This document shows positions 48,407 through 61,789 of a DNA stretch of 64,000 nucleotides, one piece after another; the first letter of the stretch is position 1, and the number at the start of each line of letters is the position of its first letter. Source of the stretch: Dechloromonas sp. (GTDB taxonomy: Bacteria; Pseudomonadota; Gammaproteobacteria; Burkholderiales; Rhodocyclaceae). The translations under genes were made by a program, and so were the position numbers. The stretch lies in assembly GCA_028687035.1 (NCBI GenBank), contig JAQUAX010000005.1, positions 62,001 through 126,000 of the forward strand, given 5' to 3'. The notes beneath the pieces were generated by a model, which saw nothing but the letters and a program-made list of their open reading frames with translations, was not told the DNA's origin and ran no database searches.

Positions 48407-49428
48407 CCCCGCAATCCGCCCTGCAACGCATCATCGAGCATCGCGAGATCTTCCATGACGAGATGGTCTCGCTGATGCGCCAGATCATGAGCGGCGAAGT
48501 GTCGCCGGTGATGATTGCGGCGATCATCACCGGGCTGCGCGTCAAGAAGGAAACCATCGGCGAGATCGCCGCCGCGGCCAGCGTGATGCGCGAACTGGCG
48601 ATGCCGGTCAGGGTGCCCTACGACAAGCATTTCGTCGATATCGTCGGGACCGGCGGCGATGCCGCACACAGCTTCAACATTTCCTCGACCTCGGCCTTCG
48701 TCGTCGCCGCGGCCGGCGGCAAGGTCGCCAAGCACGGCGGACGCAGCGTGTCGTCCAGTTCCGGCGCGGCCGACGTGCTGGAAGCCCTGGGCGCCAACAT
48801 CATGCTGTCGCCCGAGCAGGTCGCCGCCTGCCTTGCCGAGACCGGCTTCGGCTTCATGTTCGCGCCCAACCACCACAGCGCGATGAAGCACGTCGCGCCG
48901 GTGCGCCGCGAAATGGGCGTGCGGACCATCTTCAATATCCTCGGCCCGCTGACCAACCCGGCCGGCGCGCCGAACACGCTGATGGGCGTCTTCCACCCCG
49001 ACCTCGTCGGCATCCTGGTCCGCGTGATGCAGCGCCTGGGCGCCGAGCGTGTGCTGGTCGTGCATGGCAAGGACTGCCTCGACGAGATTTCGCTCGGCGC
49101 CGCGACGATGGTCGGGGAGCTGAAGGACGGCGAAATCCGCGAATACGAAATCCATCCCGAAGACTTCGGGCTGCAGATGCAGTCGCTGCGCCAGTTGCGC
49201 GTCGGCAGCGCCGGGGAGTCCCGCGAGATGCTGCTCGGCGTGCTCGGCAACCAGGCCGGTCCGGCCCGCGAGATCGTCTGCCTGAACGCCGGTGCGGCGC
49301 TCTACGTCGCCAATGTCGCCGACAGCATCGCCGACGGCATCGCGCTGGCGCGCGAGGCGATCGAAAGCGGCGCAGCGCGCGCGAAGCTCGATCAGTTCGT
49401 GCAATGCACTCAGCGTCTGGCGGGCTAA
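48403..49428 (+). CDS. trpD: Anthranilate phosphoribosyltransferase
   Basis: TrpD joins anthranilate to PRPP. The real start is ATG 48403 ([17 protein letters not shown]), giving 341 aa; the track frame adds a trpG shadow. The PRPP and glycine-rich motif is [17 protein letters not shown]-like, followed by [39 protein letters not shown] and the metal motif region KDCLDEIS. It lies three bases before trpC. Confidence 0.96.
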   Translation: MTPQSALQRIIEHREIFHDEMVSLMRQIMSGEVSPVMIAAIITGLRVKKETIGEIAAAASVMRELAMPVRVPYDKHFVDIVGTGGDAAHSFNISSTSAFVVAAAGGKVAKHGGRSVSSSSGAADVLEALGANIMLSPEQVAACLAETGFGFMFAPNHHSAMKHVAPVRREMGVRTIFNILGPLTNPAGAPNTLMGVFHPDLVGILVRVMQRLGAERVLVVHGKDCLDEISLGAATMVGELKDGEIREYEIHPEDFGLQMQSLRQLRVGSAGESREMLLGVLGNQAGPAREIVCLNAGAALYVANVADSIADGIALAREAIESGAARAKLDQFVQCTQRLAG

Positions 49429-49431
49429 GTC

Positions 49432-50220
49432 ATGAGCGACATCCTGAACAAGATCATCGCGACCAAGCGCGAGGAAATCGCCGCCGCGTCGGCCCTGAAA
49501 ACCCTGTCGGCCGTCGAGGCAGAGGCGGCGGCGCAGCCGGCGCCGCGCGATTTCGTCGGCGCAATCCGGGCGAAGATCGCTTGCGGTCGACCGGCCGTGA
49601 TTGCCGAAATCAAGAAGGCCAGCCCGTCGAAAGGCGTGATCCGCCCGGACTTCAAGCCGGCCGAGATCGCCCGCAGCTACGCCGGGCACGGCGCCGCCTG
49701 CCTGTCGGTGCTGACCGACCGCCAGTATTTCCAGGGCTGCCCCGACTACCTGAAGGAGGCCCGCGCCGCCTGCGATCTGCCGGTGCTGCGCAAGGACTTC
49801 ATCGTCGATGCCTACCAGGTGGCCGAGGCGCGCGCGATGGGCGCCGACTGCATCCTGCTGATCGCCGCGGCGCTGAGTCTGCCCGAAATGCAGGCCCTCG
49901 AAGCGCAGGCGCACGGCTACGGCATGGCCGTGCTGGTCGAGGTGCACAACGGCGAGGAACTCGACGCCGCGCTGCAACTGCAGACGCCGCTGCTCGGCAT
50001 CAACAACCGCAACCTGCGCACCTTTGACGTCACGCTGCAAACCACGCTCGGCCTGCTCGAACGCATTCCGGCTGGGCGCATCGTGGTCACCGAAAGCGGC
50101 ATCCTGGCGCCGGCCGACGTCGAGTTGATGCGCAGCCACCGGGTCGATGCCTTCCTGGTCGGCGAAGCCTTCATGCGCGCCGCCGATCCCGGCGCTGAAC
50201 TGGCGCGGCTGTTCGCCTGA
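49432..50220 (+). CDS. trpC: Indole-3-glycerol phosphate synthase
   Basis: TrpC closes the indole ring. The 262-aa TIM barrel includes [53 protein letters not shown] and [13 protein letters not shown], covering the catalytic Lys and Glu positions. It is a monofunctional trpC without a fused trpF. The tryptophan operon ends here; trpF, trpB and trpA are not in the window. A 32-bp palindrome follows the stop within seven bases. Confidence 0.97.
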   Translation: MSDILNKIIATKREEIAAASALKTLSAVEAEAAAQPAPRDFVGAIRAKIACGRPAVIAEIKKASPSKGVIRPDFKPAEIARSYAGHGAACLSVLTDRQYFQGCPDYLKEARAACDLPVLRKDFIVDAYQVAEARAMGADCILLIAAALSLPEMQALEAQAHGYGMAVLVEVHNGEELDAALQLQTPLLGINNRNLRTFDVTLQTTLGLLERIPAGRIVVTESGILAPADVELMRSHRVDAFLVGEAFMRAADPGAELARLFA

Positions 50221-50226
50221 TCGATC

Positions 50227-50258
50227 CGGGTGTTGTTGCATCGATGCAACAACACCCG
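50227..50258. repeat. 32-bp perfect palindrome between trpC and the porin gene
   Basis: CGGGTGTTGTTGCATCGATGCAACAACACCCG (two 16-base arms, no spacer) reads identically on both strands. It is followed by TCGTATTTCCC, so a T tract is nearly absent. It could be a trpC terminator with an unusual tail or a regulator operator in the porin upstream region. Confidence 0.8.
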
Positions 50259-50348
50259 TCGTATTTCCCTCTCCGGGTCAATCTCGCGTTGCGTGGCTGT
50301 GGCGACCTTGCGACAATCGGCGCAACTTCTCGATCCGAGAGGTAAAGC

Positions 50349-50374
50349 TTAATCCGGTCGCAAGGCCGGATTAA
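50349..50374 (+). promoter_or_regulatory. 5' leader hairpin of the porin mRNA
   Basis: TTAATCCGG and CCGGATTAA form a 9-bp stem with an 8-base loop, ending about 12 bases before the AAGGAGA ribosome site. Such leader hairpins often stabilise abundant porin messages. Confidence 0.5.
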
Positions 50375-50400
50375 ACACTAACCACTAAGGAGATTTTCTG

Positions 50401-51501
50401 ATGCAAAAGAAACTGATCGCTCTGGCAGTTGCTGGCCTGGCTTCCGCCGGCGCCTTTGCTCAATCCAACGTCACCGTCTACGGTGTTGCTGACATGTACG
50501 TCGGTTCCTTCAAGACCGACAACATGGAGCGTTCCACCCAAGTCAACTCCGGCGGCCTGGCTGGCTCCCGCATCGGTTTCAAGGGCGTCGAAGACCTGGG
50601 CAACGGCCTGAAGGCCCTGTTCACGATGGAATACGCGCTGAACCTGGATAATGCACAATCTGATGCTGTCAACGGCAACGGCACTGGCATTGGCCAAGCC
50701 CGTCAAGGTTTCGTCGGCCTGACCGGCGGCTTCGGTACCGCCGTCGCCGGTCGCCTGCAGACCGCTGGCTACGACTGGCAAGGCAAGACCGACGTGCTGC
50801 ACGGCACGGCGATCGACCCGCTGAACGCAGTTCAGGGTGGTTCCATTAATGCTCCTAGCTTCCTGATTGGCTCGGGTAGCGGTGCCATCGCCGCTCGCGC
50901 CAACAACGCCGTCGCTTACATCTCGCCGTCCTTCGGTGGTGTGACTGTCGCCCTGAACCGTGCCTACGTTGCTGAAGAATCCGGCGCTAAGGATGCAGAA
51001 ACCAATGCCATCGCCAACCTGATCAGCGTTTCCTATGACAACGGCCCGCTGTACGTTGGTGGCGTTTATGCCAATCTGGATGGCCAAGCTGGTGGTCTGA
51101 CCGCTGCTGACCGCACCGACTGGGCTCTGGGTGCCGGCTACGACTTCAAGGTCGCGAAGGTTACCGCTACCTTCCAGAAGTCCAAGGACAAGGTTTGGAA
51201 TGACGAATCCAATACCGCGTGGAGCCTGGGCGCTGCTGTTCCGGTTTCCGCTGCTGGTACCATCCATGGCTCTTTCGCCAAGAGCACGCTGAAGAACAGC
51301 GCTGGTATCAACAACGACGTCGGTATCAAGTCCTGGACTCTGGCTTACACGCATGCCCTGTCCAAGCGCACTACCGCTTACGCTGGCTACAACCAAGTTA
51401 ACCGTGACGACAACGTTCCGGTCGACGCCTCGGCTCTGGTTCTGAGCAACTGGGGTGCGAAGACTGTCGGTTTCGTGGCCGGTGTCAACCACAAGTTCTA
51501 A
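50401..51501 (+). CDS. General porin, Gram-negative trimeric type
   Basis: The 366-aa product has a signal peptide (MQKKLIALAVAGLASAGAFA) cleaved before QSNVTVYG, and then alternating beta-strand pattern including the GSRIGFKGVEDLGNGLKALF segment typical of betaproteobacterial porins. The last residue is phenylalanine (VNHKF), the signal for outer membrane assembly by BAM. AAGGAGA precedes the ATG. Codons are biased toward GCT, GGT and AAG, unlike neighbours, as in very highly expressed genes. A strong terminator follows. Confidence 0.95.
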   Translation: MQKKLIALAVAGLASAGAFAQSNVTVYGVADMYVGSFKTDNMERSTQVNSGGLAGSRIGFKGVEDLGNGLKALFTMEYALNLDNAQSDAVNGNGTGIGQARQGFVGLTGGFGTAVAGRLQTAGYDWQGKTDVLHGTAIDPLNAVQGGSINAPSFLIGSGSGAIAARANNAVAYISPSFGGVTVALNRAYVAEESGAKDAETNAIANLISVSYDNGPLYVGGVYANLDGQAGGLTAADRTDWALGAGYDFKVAKVTATFQKSKDKVWNDESNTAWSLGAAVPVSAAGTIHGSFAKSTLKNSAGINNDVGIKSWTLAYTHALSKRTTAYAGYNQVNRDDNVPVDASALVLSNWGAKTVGFVAGVNHKF

Positions 51502-51525
51502 TCTGGTTTAATCCAGTTGGAAAAG

Positions 51526-51555
51526 AAACGGGCGCTTCGGCGCCCGTTTTTATTT
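51526..51555 (+). terminator. Terminator of the porin gene
   Basis: The perfect stem ACGGGCGC / GCGCCCGT with a TTCG loop is followed by TTTTTATTT. Confidence 0.93.
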
Positions 51556-51751
51556 GTGTTCGTTTTTTCTTGTCGCGCTTGCCGGGCGGCGGTGGTGGTG
51601 CTTTGGGATTTTCCTTCGACTCGGCATGCGCTCGGGGTTGCGGTCGCCACAAACCGGAGCTTGCTGGTCGGCGCGATCGATCTCGCTGCGAGCGGTGCTC
51701 AACCAGGGGGGGCTTGCCGAGACCCCGGGTGCTAGCCGGGGGGGGTCGGGG

Positions 51752-52384
51752 TTAGTGGTGCTTTCCCACCTTGGGCAGTGAAAGTTCGCTCCAGTGCGCC
51801 AGCAGGCGCAGCGCCAGGCCGGCGAGGAAGAGGGCGTGGATGGCCCAGGCGTTGGCCAGTCCGAAGTGGTTCAGCCCGTACAGCGCGCCGGCGACCAGGA
51901 TCGAGACGGTGCCGTAGAAATCCTGGTGCAGGATGAAGGGCACGTCGTTGACCATCATGTCGCGGACGATGCCGCCGCCGACGGCGGTGATGAAACCCAG
52001 AGAGACGACCCCGAAGGCGTTGAGGCCGGCTTCCAGGCCGACCTGGGCGCCGCCCAGGCTGAAGGCGACCAGTCCGATCGAGTCGGCGACGATGAACAGC
52101 GTGTTCAGCACCTGGTTGTCGTGCTTGTGCAGCCGGATCAGCAGCGCGACGCCCAACGTCGCCAGGATCACGAACAGGTTGGTGTTGTCGGTGAAGGAAA
52201 CCGGGATGCGGTCGACGACGACGTCGCGGATGATGCCGCCGCCGATCGCCGGCAGCGCGGCGACGATGCTGATGCCGAGCAGGTCGAAGTGCTTGCGCAC
52301 GCCGAGCAGGTAGCCGGACACGGCGAAGGCGCTGGTCCCGATGATGGACAACAGGTCGAAATCCAGCAGTTCGGCAAAGGACAT
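51752..52384 (-). CDS. TRIC-family (UPF0126/YicG-like) membrane channel
   Basis: The 210-aa product from MSFAELLDFDLLSIIGTSAF has seven hydrophobic segments in two repeats, each with the glycine-rich signature: AIGGGIIRDVVVDRIP and AVGGGIVRDMMVNDVP. Bacterial members form trimeric cation channels or transport glycine; the substrate cannot be assigned here. The track frame begins 106 codons too early. It lies 14 bases downstream of proB and is probably in the obgE-proB operon. Confidence 0.88.
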   Translation of the reverse strand: MSFAELLDFDLLSIIGTSAFAVSGYLLGVRKHFDLLGISIVAALPAIGGGIIRDVVVDRIPVSFTDNTNLFVILATLGVALLIRLHKHDNQVLNTLFIVADSIGLVAFSLGGAQVGLEAGLNAFGVVSLGFITAVGGGIVRDMMVNDVPFILHQDFYGTVSILVAGALYGLNHFGLANAWAIHALFLAGLALRLLAHWSELSLPKVGKHH

Positions 52385-52398
52385 GGCAGCCCCGGGGG

Positions 52399-54936
<2,538 letters not shown>

Positions 54937-54958
54937 TTAGCTAGCTCCTTCTCTGAAC

Positions 54959-55270
54959 TTAGGCAGCGATCGCGTCGATGCGCAGTTCGGTGTAGTTCTG
55001 ACGATGGCCCTGGCGCTTCTGGTAGTGCTTGCGACGGCGCATCTTGAAGATCTTGACCTTGTCGTGGCGGCCGTGGGAAACCACGGTGCACTTGACGGCA
55101 GCGCCAGCAACGAGAGGGGCGCCGACCTTCACCGACTCGCCTTCGCCTACCATGAGGACCTGGTCAAGGGTGATTTCTGCGCCAACTTCTGCCGGTATCT
55201 GTTCTACTTTGAGTTTTTGGCCGGCGGACACGCGATACTGCTTGCCACCGGTTTTTACGACCGCATACAT
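54959..55270 (-). CDS. rplU: 50S ribosomal protein L21
   Basis: L21 binds 23S rRNA. The 103-aa product [23 protein letters not shown] and the C-terminal [23 protein letters not shown] are characteristic. The gene heads the rplU-rpmA unit behind a strong sigma-70 promoter. Confidence 0.98.
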   Translation of the reverse strand: MYAVVKTGGKQYRVSAGQKLKVEQIPAEVGAEITLDQVLMVGEGESVKVGAPLVAGAAVKCTVVSHGRHDKVKIFKMRRRKHYQKRQGHRQNYTELRIDAIAA

Positions 55271-55317
55271 GGGTTGGACTCCGGAAATGAAACGAAAGGT
55301 ACTACAAAGAACCGCGC

Positions 55318-55345
55318 ATTATACGGGAAGGGGTCGATAAGTCAA
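55318..55345 (-). promoter_or_regulatory. Promoter of rplU-rpmA
   Basis: On the minus strand TTGACT (55340-55345) and a perfect TATAAT (55318-55323) are 16 bp apart, about 50 bases before the rplU start. Confidence 0.85.
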
Positions 55346-55400
55346 AGGCTTTTCAATGGCTTATGGTAAACTCCCCGCCTTTCGCAAAGGAGCTTCCCCC

Positions 55401-55745
55401 ATGGCTGAAATCACCACGGCCTCCGGCCTGATCTACGAAGACACCGTCGAGGGCCAGGGCGCCGAGGCCAAGGCCGGCGCCTACGTCACGGTGCATTACA
55501 CCGGCTGGCTGACCAACGGCAGCAAGTTCGACTCGAGCAAGGATCGCAACGATCCCTTCCAGTTCCCGCTCGGCATGCGCCACGTGATTTCCGGCTGGGA
55601 CGAGGGCGTCCAGGGCATGAAGGTCGGCGGTACCCGCAAGCTGACCATCCCTGCCCACCTGGGCTACGGTGCGCGCGGCGCCGGCGGCGTCATTCCGCCG
55701 AACGCGACGCTGGTTTTCGAGGTCGAGCTGCTCGACGTCCAATGA
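55401..55745 (+). CDS. FKBP-type peptidyl-prolyl cis-trans isomerase
   Basis: The 114-aa single-domain FKBP starts [20 protein letters not shown] after AAAGGA; the track adds 15 codons. It shows [54 protein letters not shown] and the closing [17 protein letters not shown], which line the active pocket. No signal peptide is seen, so it is cytoplasmic. It overlaps the pseudouridine synthase gene in ATGA. Confidence 0.95.
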   Translation: MAEITTASGLIYEDTVEGQGAEAKAGAYVTVHYTGWLTNGSKFDSSKDRNDPFQFPLGMRHVISGWDEGVQGMKVGGTRKLTIPAHLGYGARGAGGVIPPNATLVFEVELLDVQ

Positions 55746-56962
55746 GCGACACCAACAAGCCGCCCGAGGATCCCTGGGCCAAGTGGCGCCGCCCGGCCGC
55801 GGTCGACGCGTCGCCGGCGCCGGAAACCGTGACGCCGAAGCCGGCCGCTGAAGTGCCGGCGCCGGCCGCCGCCGAGCCGGCTGTTCCGGAATCGCTGGCC
55901 GGCCGCACGCTCGGCGTGCGCAAGGTCGAGAAGAAGCCGGCGCGTCCCGAACGGCCGGCCCGTCCCGGCGGCAAACCGGTCGGCCTGCGCGATGCGCGGG
56001 GCGGCGACAAGGCCGGCCGGCGCGACGAGCGCCCGGCCGGCAAGTCCGCTGGCGGCAAGCCGTCGGCCAAGCCCTGGAACAAGCCGTCCGGCGACCGTCC
56101 GGCAGGCCCGTCCTCTCCCCGCGGCGGCGAGCCGCGCCGCGAGAATCCGTGGGCCAAGGCCGCCGCGCCGCGTCCGGCGGAAGCGCGTCCCGCCCCGGCC
56201 GCCGCCGTTCCGGCGCAGCCGGCCGGCGAAGCGCCGAGCGGCGTCCGTCTGTCCAAGGTGATGTCGGAGCGCGGCCTGTGTTCGCGTCGCGAGGCCGACC
56301 TGTGGATCGAGCGCGGCTGGGTGTTCGTCGATGGCGTGCAGGTCGCCGAACTCGGTTCGCGGATCGATCCGTCGGCCGAGATCACGGTGTCGACCGAAGC
56401 GAAGAAGGACCAGGCCAAGGCGGTCACCATCCTGCTGCACAAGCCGGTCGGCTATGTGTCCGGGCAACCGGAGCCGGGCTGCACCCCGGCGGTCACGCTG
56501 ATCGGCACCGACAACCAGGTGGTCCAGCCCGGCGACCCGGAGTTCAAGCCGTGGATGCTGCGCGGCCTGGCGCCGGCCGGCCGGCTCGACGTCGATTCGA
56601 CCGGCCTGCTGGTGCTGACCAGCGACGGCCGCGTCGCCAAGAAGCTGATCGGCGACGACAGCCAGACCGAGAAGGAATACCTGGTCCGCGTGTCCGGGCA
56701 GATGATTGCGGGCGGGCTCGAACTGCTGCGCCACGGCCTGGAACTCGACGGCAAGGCGTTGAAGCCGGCCTGGATCAAGCAATTGAACGAGGACCAGCTG
56801 CACTTCATCCTGAAGGAAGGCAAGAAGCGCCAGATCCGCCGCATGTGCGAACTGGTCGGCCTCAAGGTCATCGGCCTGAAGCGGGTGCGCATCGGGCGCA
56901 TCCGGCTGGGCGACCTGCCGCTCGGCCAGTGGCGCTTCCTGCGCGCCGACGAGGCATTCTGA
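55742..56962 (+). CDS. rRNA pseudouridine synthase (RsuA/RluB/RluF family) with disordered N-terminus
   Basis: The enzyme isomerises uridine to pseudouridine in rRNA. The first ~160 of 406 residues are a Pro/Ala/Arg-rich disordered extension with repeats of the form PWAKW and NPWAKA. Then come an S4 RNA-binding domain ([31 protein letters not shown]) and the catalytic domain with the aspartate in [27 protein letters not shown] and [13 protein letters not shown]. The C-terminal half most resembles RluF, but RluB cannot be excluded. Coupled to the FKBP gene. Confidence 0.88.
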   Translation: MSDTNKPPEDPWAKWRRPAAVDASPAPETVTPKPAAEVPAPAAAEPAVPESLAGRTLGVRKVEKKPARPERPARPGGKPVGLRDARGGDKAGRRDERPAGKSAGGKPSAKPWNKPSGDRPAGPSSPRGGEPRRENPWAKAAAPRPAEARPAPAAAVPAQPAGEAPSGVRLSKVMSERGLCSRREADLWIERGWVFVDGVQVAELGSRIDPSAEITVSTEAKKDQAKAVTILLHKPVGYVSGQPEPGCTPAVTLIGTDNQVVQPGDPEFKPWMLRGLAPAGRLDVDSTGLLVLTSDGRVAKKLIGDDSQTEKEYLVRVSGQMIAGGLELLRHGLELDGKALKPAWIKQLNEDQLHFILKEGKKRQIRRMCELVGLKVIGLKRVRIGRIRLGDLPLGQWRFLRADEAF

Positions 56963-56989
56963 CCGTTTCCGGGCGGTCGACCGCGGAAA

Positions 56990-57020
56990 AGCAAAACGCC
57001 GGCGCAAGCCGGCGTTTCTC
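56990..57020. terminator. Bidirectional terminator
   Basis: AAACGCCGGC and GCCGGCGTTT pair around GCAA. TTTCTCGTT follows on the plus strand and GTTTTGCTTTTCC on the minus strand, serving the convergent pseudouridine synthase and MaoC-type genes. Confidence 0.88.
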
Positions 57021-57037
57021 GTTGCGGCGGCCGGAAA

Positions 57038-57475
57038 TCAGGCCGTGCCGGTCGGCGCGGCGGTGCGCACCGGGGGCATGGTCAGGGCTTCGCCCTCGAT
57101 GACCACCTTGCCGCCGACGGTGCAGACCGTTTCCAGCGTCACGCGGTTCTTGGCGGCATTGACTTCCTTGACGGTGACGGTCGCGGTCACGGTGTCGCCC
57201 GGGCGGACCGGCGCCTTGAACTTCAGCGTCTGCGACAGGTAGATGGTGCCGGCGCCGGGCAGCTTGTTGGCCAGCACCGCGGAAATGAAGCCTGCCGACA
57301 GCATGCCGTGCGCGATGCGGCCGCCGAACATCGTGCCCTTGGAATATTCCTCGTCGAGGTGGGCCGGGTTGACGTCGGTCGAGACGCCGGCGAACAGGAT
57401 GATGTCGGCTTCGGTGACGGTCTTGGCGATGCTGGCGGACATGCCGGGTTCGAGTTGGTCGATGTGATACGCCAT
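57038..57475 (-). CDS. MaoC-like (R)-specific enoyl-CoA hydratase
   Basis: The 145-aa hot-dog protein from MAYHIDQLEPGMSASI has the hydratase-2 signature FAGVSTDVNPAHLDEEYSKGTMFGGRIAHGML, with the catalytic Asp and His in DVNPAH. Such enzymes (PhaJ type) hydrate trans-2-enoyl-CoA to (R)-3-hydroxyacyl-CoA, linking beta-oxidation to polyhydroxyalkanoate synthesis. The short single-domain form supports PhaJ rather than a dehydrogenase fusion. No pha genes lie nearby, so the pathway is inferred. Confidence 0.85.
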   Translation of the reverse strand: MAYHIDQLEPGMSASIAKTVTEADIILFAGVSTDVNPAHLDEEYSKGTMFGGRIAHGMLSAGFISAVLANKLPGAGTIYLSQTLKFKAPVRPGDTVTATVTVKEVNAAKNRVTLETVCTVGGKVVIEGEALTMPPVRTAAPTGTA

Positions 57476-57541
57476 GCTGGATTCCTCGTGCATTGATCGA
57501 AATGGGAAAACGCACTCTAGCATACGTTGGCGTATGGAGTG

Positions 57542-58741
57542 CTACTCGGCACGCAGCGCCTCGACCGGGTCGAGCCGGGCGGCGCGGCGGGCCGGCAGCA
57601 CGCCAGCGGCGAGCCCGATGGCGATCGCGATGCCCTCGGCGAGCAGCACGAAGCTGAGCGGCGTATGCACCGGCAGCGCCGGCAGCGCGAAGTGCAGCGC
57701 CTGCGCCAGCCCGAAGCCGAGTGCCAGTCCGAAGGCGCCGCCGAGCGCCGACAGCGCGACCGCCTCGCCGAGGAAGAGGAGCAGGATGGTCCGCCGCCGC
57801 GCGCCGAGGGCGACCAGCAGCCCGATCTCGCCGGTCCGCTCGCTGACGGCGATGGTCATGATGGTCGCGATGCCGACGCCGCCGACCAGCAGCGAGATGC
57901 CGCCGAGCGCGCCGACCGCCAGCGTCAGCACGTCGAGGATGTTGGACAGCGTTTTCAGCATCTCTTCCTGGGTGACGATGGTGAAGTCCTCGCGGCCGTG
58001 GCGTTCGATCAGCCGCTGCCGGATGCGCTCGGCGACCGGGCCGGCCGGCACGCCGGCCGCAGCGGCGACGTTGATCTCGTCGCAGCCCTCGCGGTTGAAC
58101 AGTTCCTGGGCGCGGCCGGCCGGGATGAAGGCGGTGTCGTCGAGGTCGATGCCGAGAAACTGCCCCTTCGGCTCCATGACGCCGATGATGCGGAAATGCA
58201 GGCCGCCGATGCGCAGCCGCTGGCCGAGCGGGTTGTCCGGGCCGAACAGCTCCTCCTTCAGCTTGGCGCCGAGCACGACGAAGGCGCGCGCGCTGCCCGG
58301 GTCCTCGTCGGGCAGGAATTGCCCGCTGCGCACGGTCGACCGGAAAACCACCCGCGAATCGGCGTTCACCCCGTAGACCAGCGTCCGCCGCGTCCGCCCG
58401 TTGCCCTCGACTTCCGCGTTGCCGCGCACGTTGGGCGTCACGGCCACGACCTGTGGCAGCCGCGCCAGCGCCTGCGCATCCTCCAGCGACAGCGGCCGGG
58501 CGCTCGACGGCAGGCCGGACGGCGCGCCGCCGGTCTTCGTCTTGCCGGGCACGGCGGTGATCACGTTGGTGCCGAATTGCGAGAACTCGCCGAGCACGAA
58601 GCGGTGGATACCCTCGCCGATCGACGTGAGCAGGATCACCGCCGCGATGCCGACGGCGATCCCGAGCAGCGTCAGGAAGCTGCGCAGGCGCTGCGCGGAT
58701 ATCGAGCGGGCGGCGAGGTGCAGGGTGTCGGCGGCCAGCAT
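57542..58741 (-). CDS. FtsX/MacB-like ABC transporter permease (distal)
   Basis: The 399-aa product has the MacB permease layout: one N-terminal membrane helix (LRSFLTLLGIAVGIAAVILLTS), a large periplasmic domain about residues 45-270, and three C-terminal helices with the FtsX-type SERTGEIGLLVALGARRRTILLLFLGEA and the ending LPARRAARLDPVEALRAE. It lacks an ATPase domain and would use the separate ATPase of the operon. It is the last of five genes, 14 bases after a paralogue. Confidence 0.92.
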   Translation of the reverse strand: MLAADTLHLAARSISAQRLRSFLTLLGIAVGIAAVILLTSIGEGIHRFVLGEFSQFGTNVITAVPGKTKTGGAPSGLPSSARPLSLEDAQALARLPQVVAVTPNVRGNAEVEGNGRTRRTLVYGVNADSRVVFRSTVRSGQFLPDEDPGSARAFVVLGAKLKEELFGPDNPLGQRLRIGGLHFRIIGVMEPKGQFLGIDLDDTAFIPAGRAQELFNREGCDEINVAAAAGVPAGPVAERIRQRLIERHGREDFTIVTQEEMLKTLSNILDVLTLAVGALGGISLLVGGVGIATIMTIAVSERTGEIGLLVALGARRRTILLLFLGEAVALSALGGAFGLALGFGLAQALHFALPALPVHTPLSFVLLAEGIAIAIGLAAGVLPARRAARLDPVEALRAE

Positions 58742-58755
58742 CGGTCTGTTTTCCC

Positions 58756-59950
58756 CTAGTGCTTCATCAGCGCCTGCACCGGATCGAGCCGGGCGGCGCG
58801 GCGGGCCGGCATCACGCCGAACAGCAGGCCGGTGGCGAGCGCCGTGCCGAGGCCGGCGAACACCGCCCAGTCCGGCGCAACCGCCGGAAAGACCGGGAAG
58901 GCCTGGCGCAGTGCGAAGGCGCCGGCCTGGCCGAGCAGGTAGCCGAGCAGCGCGCCGAGTGCCGACAGCATCGCCGCCTCGGCCAGGAAGGCCAGGCGGA
59001 TGGTCCGGCCGCTGGCGCCGAGCGCCTTCAGCAGCCCGATCTCGGCGGTACGCTGGGTCACGGCGACCAGCATCACGTTCATCACCAGGATGCCGGCCAC
59101 CGCCAGGCTGATCGCCGCGATGCCGGCGACGGCCAGCGTCAGCGCGCCGAGCAGCTTGTCGAAGGTGGCGAGCACGGCGTCCTGGGTGATCACCGTGACG
59201 TCTTCCTCGCCGCGGTGGCGCTGCTTCAGGATCGCCAGCGCCTGGTCGCGGGCCTGCGGGATCGCGTCGCGGCTCTTCGCCTCGACCAGCACCCGGAACA
59301 GCGTGTTGCTGTTGAACAGCGCCTGGGCCAGCGCGATCGGCACGACGACCAGTTCGTCGGTGTTCATGCCCAGGCCCTGGCCGGTCGATTTGAGCACGCC
59401 GACGATGCGCACGCGGCGGTCGCCGACCCGGGCCAGCTGGCCGAGGGCCGGCCGGCTGCCGAACAGTTCGTCGCGGATCTTGGCGCCGATCAGCGCGACC
59501 GGCGCCGCCCGGTTCCAGTCGTCGTCGGGCAGCGCCTCGCCCTGGGCCAGCTCGAAATTTCGGATCGGCACGAATTCGGCGGTCGAGCCGACCACCATGA
59601 CCTCGCGCAGCCGGCCGCCGTAGCTGATTTCGGACGTGCCGGCGTTGAGCGGGGCGACGCGGCGGACCGCTGGCGCCCGGCGCAGCGCGGCGGCGTCGTC
59701 GATGGTCAGGTCGCGCGGCGTCGCGGTGATCGCCGTCGCCGGGTTGAAGCCGCCGGTGCCGGTGCGGCCGGGCAGCACGATGACCAGGTTGGTGCCGAGC
59801 GACGAGAACTGGCCGACCACGTAGCGCCGGGCACCGTCGCCGAGCGCGGTCAGCACGACGACGGCGGCGACGCCGATCGCCATCGCCAGCACCGACAGCG
59901 CGGTGCGCAGCGGCGTGCCGGCCGCCGCGTCGCGCGCGAAACGCAGCGTG

Positions 59951-59964
<14 letters not shown>
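58756..59964 (-). CDS. FtsX/MacB-like ABC transporter permease (proximal)
   Basis: The 402-aa product is a paralogue of the next permease, with the same order: N-terminal helix (LRTALSVLAMAIGVAAVVVLTALG), periplasmic domain, and three helices with TQRTAEIGLLKALGASGRTIRLAFLAEA and MPARRAARLDPVQALMKH. The two may form a heterodimer around one ATPase pair. Its ATG overlaps the end of the ATPase gene by 14 bases. Confidence 0.92.
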
Positions 59965-60639
<675 letters not shown>

Positions 60640-60640
<1 letters not shown>

Positions 60641-61779
60641 CAGGGCATCGCCTTCGCCTCGGCGCTCGCCCGGGCACCGGCCTTGACGCCGGTCCGCTCG
60701 AGCGAGGTGACGATGCGCTCGCCGGCCTGCAGGCCCTCGGTGACCTCGGTGTATTCCCAGTTGGCCAGGCCGGTCCGGATCCGCCGCTCTTCCAGCCGGT
60801 CGCCGGCCAGCACCAGCACGCGGCCGCCTTCCTGGATCGCCGCGGTCGGGATGCGCGGCACCGCGTCGCGCGTCTCGAGCACGATCTCGACGTCGGCACT
60901 GTAGCCGACGAGCAGCGGCCCGGCTTCGCCCGGCCGGTCGAAATCGACCTCGATGTCGACGGTGCGCGCCTGCTTCTCGACGGCCGACACGTAGGGCGCG
61001 ACGCGCCGGACCTTGCCGGGCAGCGTGCGGCCGGGCAGCGCGTCGAGCGTGATGCGCACCGTCTGTCCGGGCCGGATCTTCGGTGCGTCCACCTCGTCCA
61101 TCGGCGCCTTGACGTACAGGCAGGAATCGTCGATCAGGTCGATCGCCGGCGGCGTCGGCACGCCCGGCGGGGACGGCGTCGAGTATTCGCCCAGCTCGCC
61201 GACGATCTTCGCGACAGTGCCGGCGAAGGGAGCGTACAGCGCGACGCGGCCCTGCTCGACGCGGGTCGCCTTCAGCTTGGCCTCGGCCTGCGCGACGTCG
61301 GCCCGCGCCGTGTTGCAGGCGGCGCGGCGGACCGCGGCCTCGGTGCGGGCCGCTTCCTCCTTGCTCGGCGACACGAAGCCGCGTTCGCGCAACTCGGCCT
61401 GCCTTTTCGCCTCGTTTTCGGCGTTCACCGCGGCGATGCAGGCTTCGTCGCCACGCCGGGCGGACAGCGCGATCTGCGCCCGGGCCAGCTCGGCCTGCGC
61501 CTGCTGGTCGTCGTTCCACAGCTTCAGCAGCAGCTGCCCCTTGGCGACCTTGTCGCCTTCCTTGACGCCGAGGTACTCGATGCGGCCGCCGATGATCGTC
61601 GACAGCTTGGTGCGCTGGCAGGCCTCGACGGTGCCGGCGCGGGTGTTGGCCAGCGTGGTCTCGACCTTGCCGGAGGCGATTTCGGCGACCGCGACGGCGA
61701 TCGGCTTGGGGCGGGTCGCCCAGTACAGCCCGAGGCCGGCGGCGACGAGCAGGGCGATGACGAGGGCGATGCGGCGCAT
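60640..61779 (-). CDS. MacA-like periplasmic adaptor (membrane fusion protein)
   Basis: The 379-aa product has an N-terminal membrane anchor (IALVIALLVAAGLGLYWA), a split lipoyl domain (IEYLGVKEGDKVAKGQLLLKL ... RVALYAPFAGTVAKIVGELGE), a helical hairpin about residues 95-185, and beta-barrel and membrane-proximal domains (LVGYSADVEIVLETRDAV...). It would bridge the permeases to an outer membrane channel; no TolC-like gene is in the window. It overlaps the ATPase start and begins ten bases after the hypothetical gene upstream. Confidence 0.92.
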
Positions 61780-61789
61780 AAGTCTCTTT

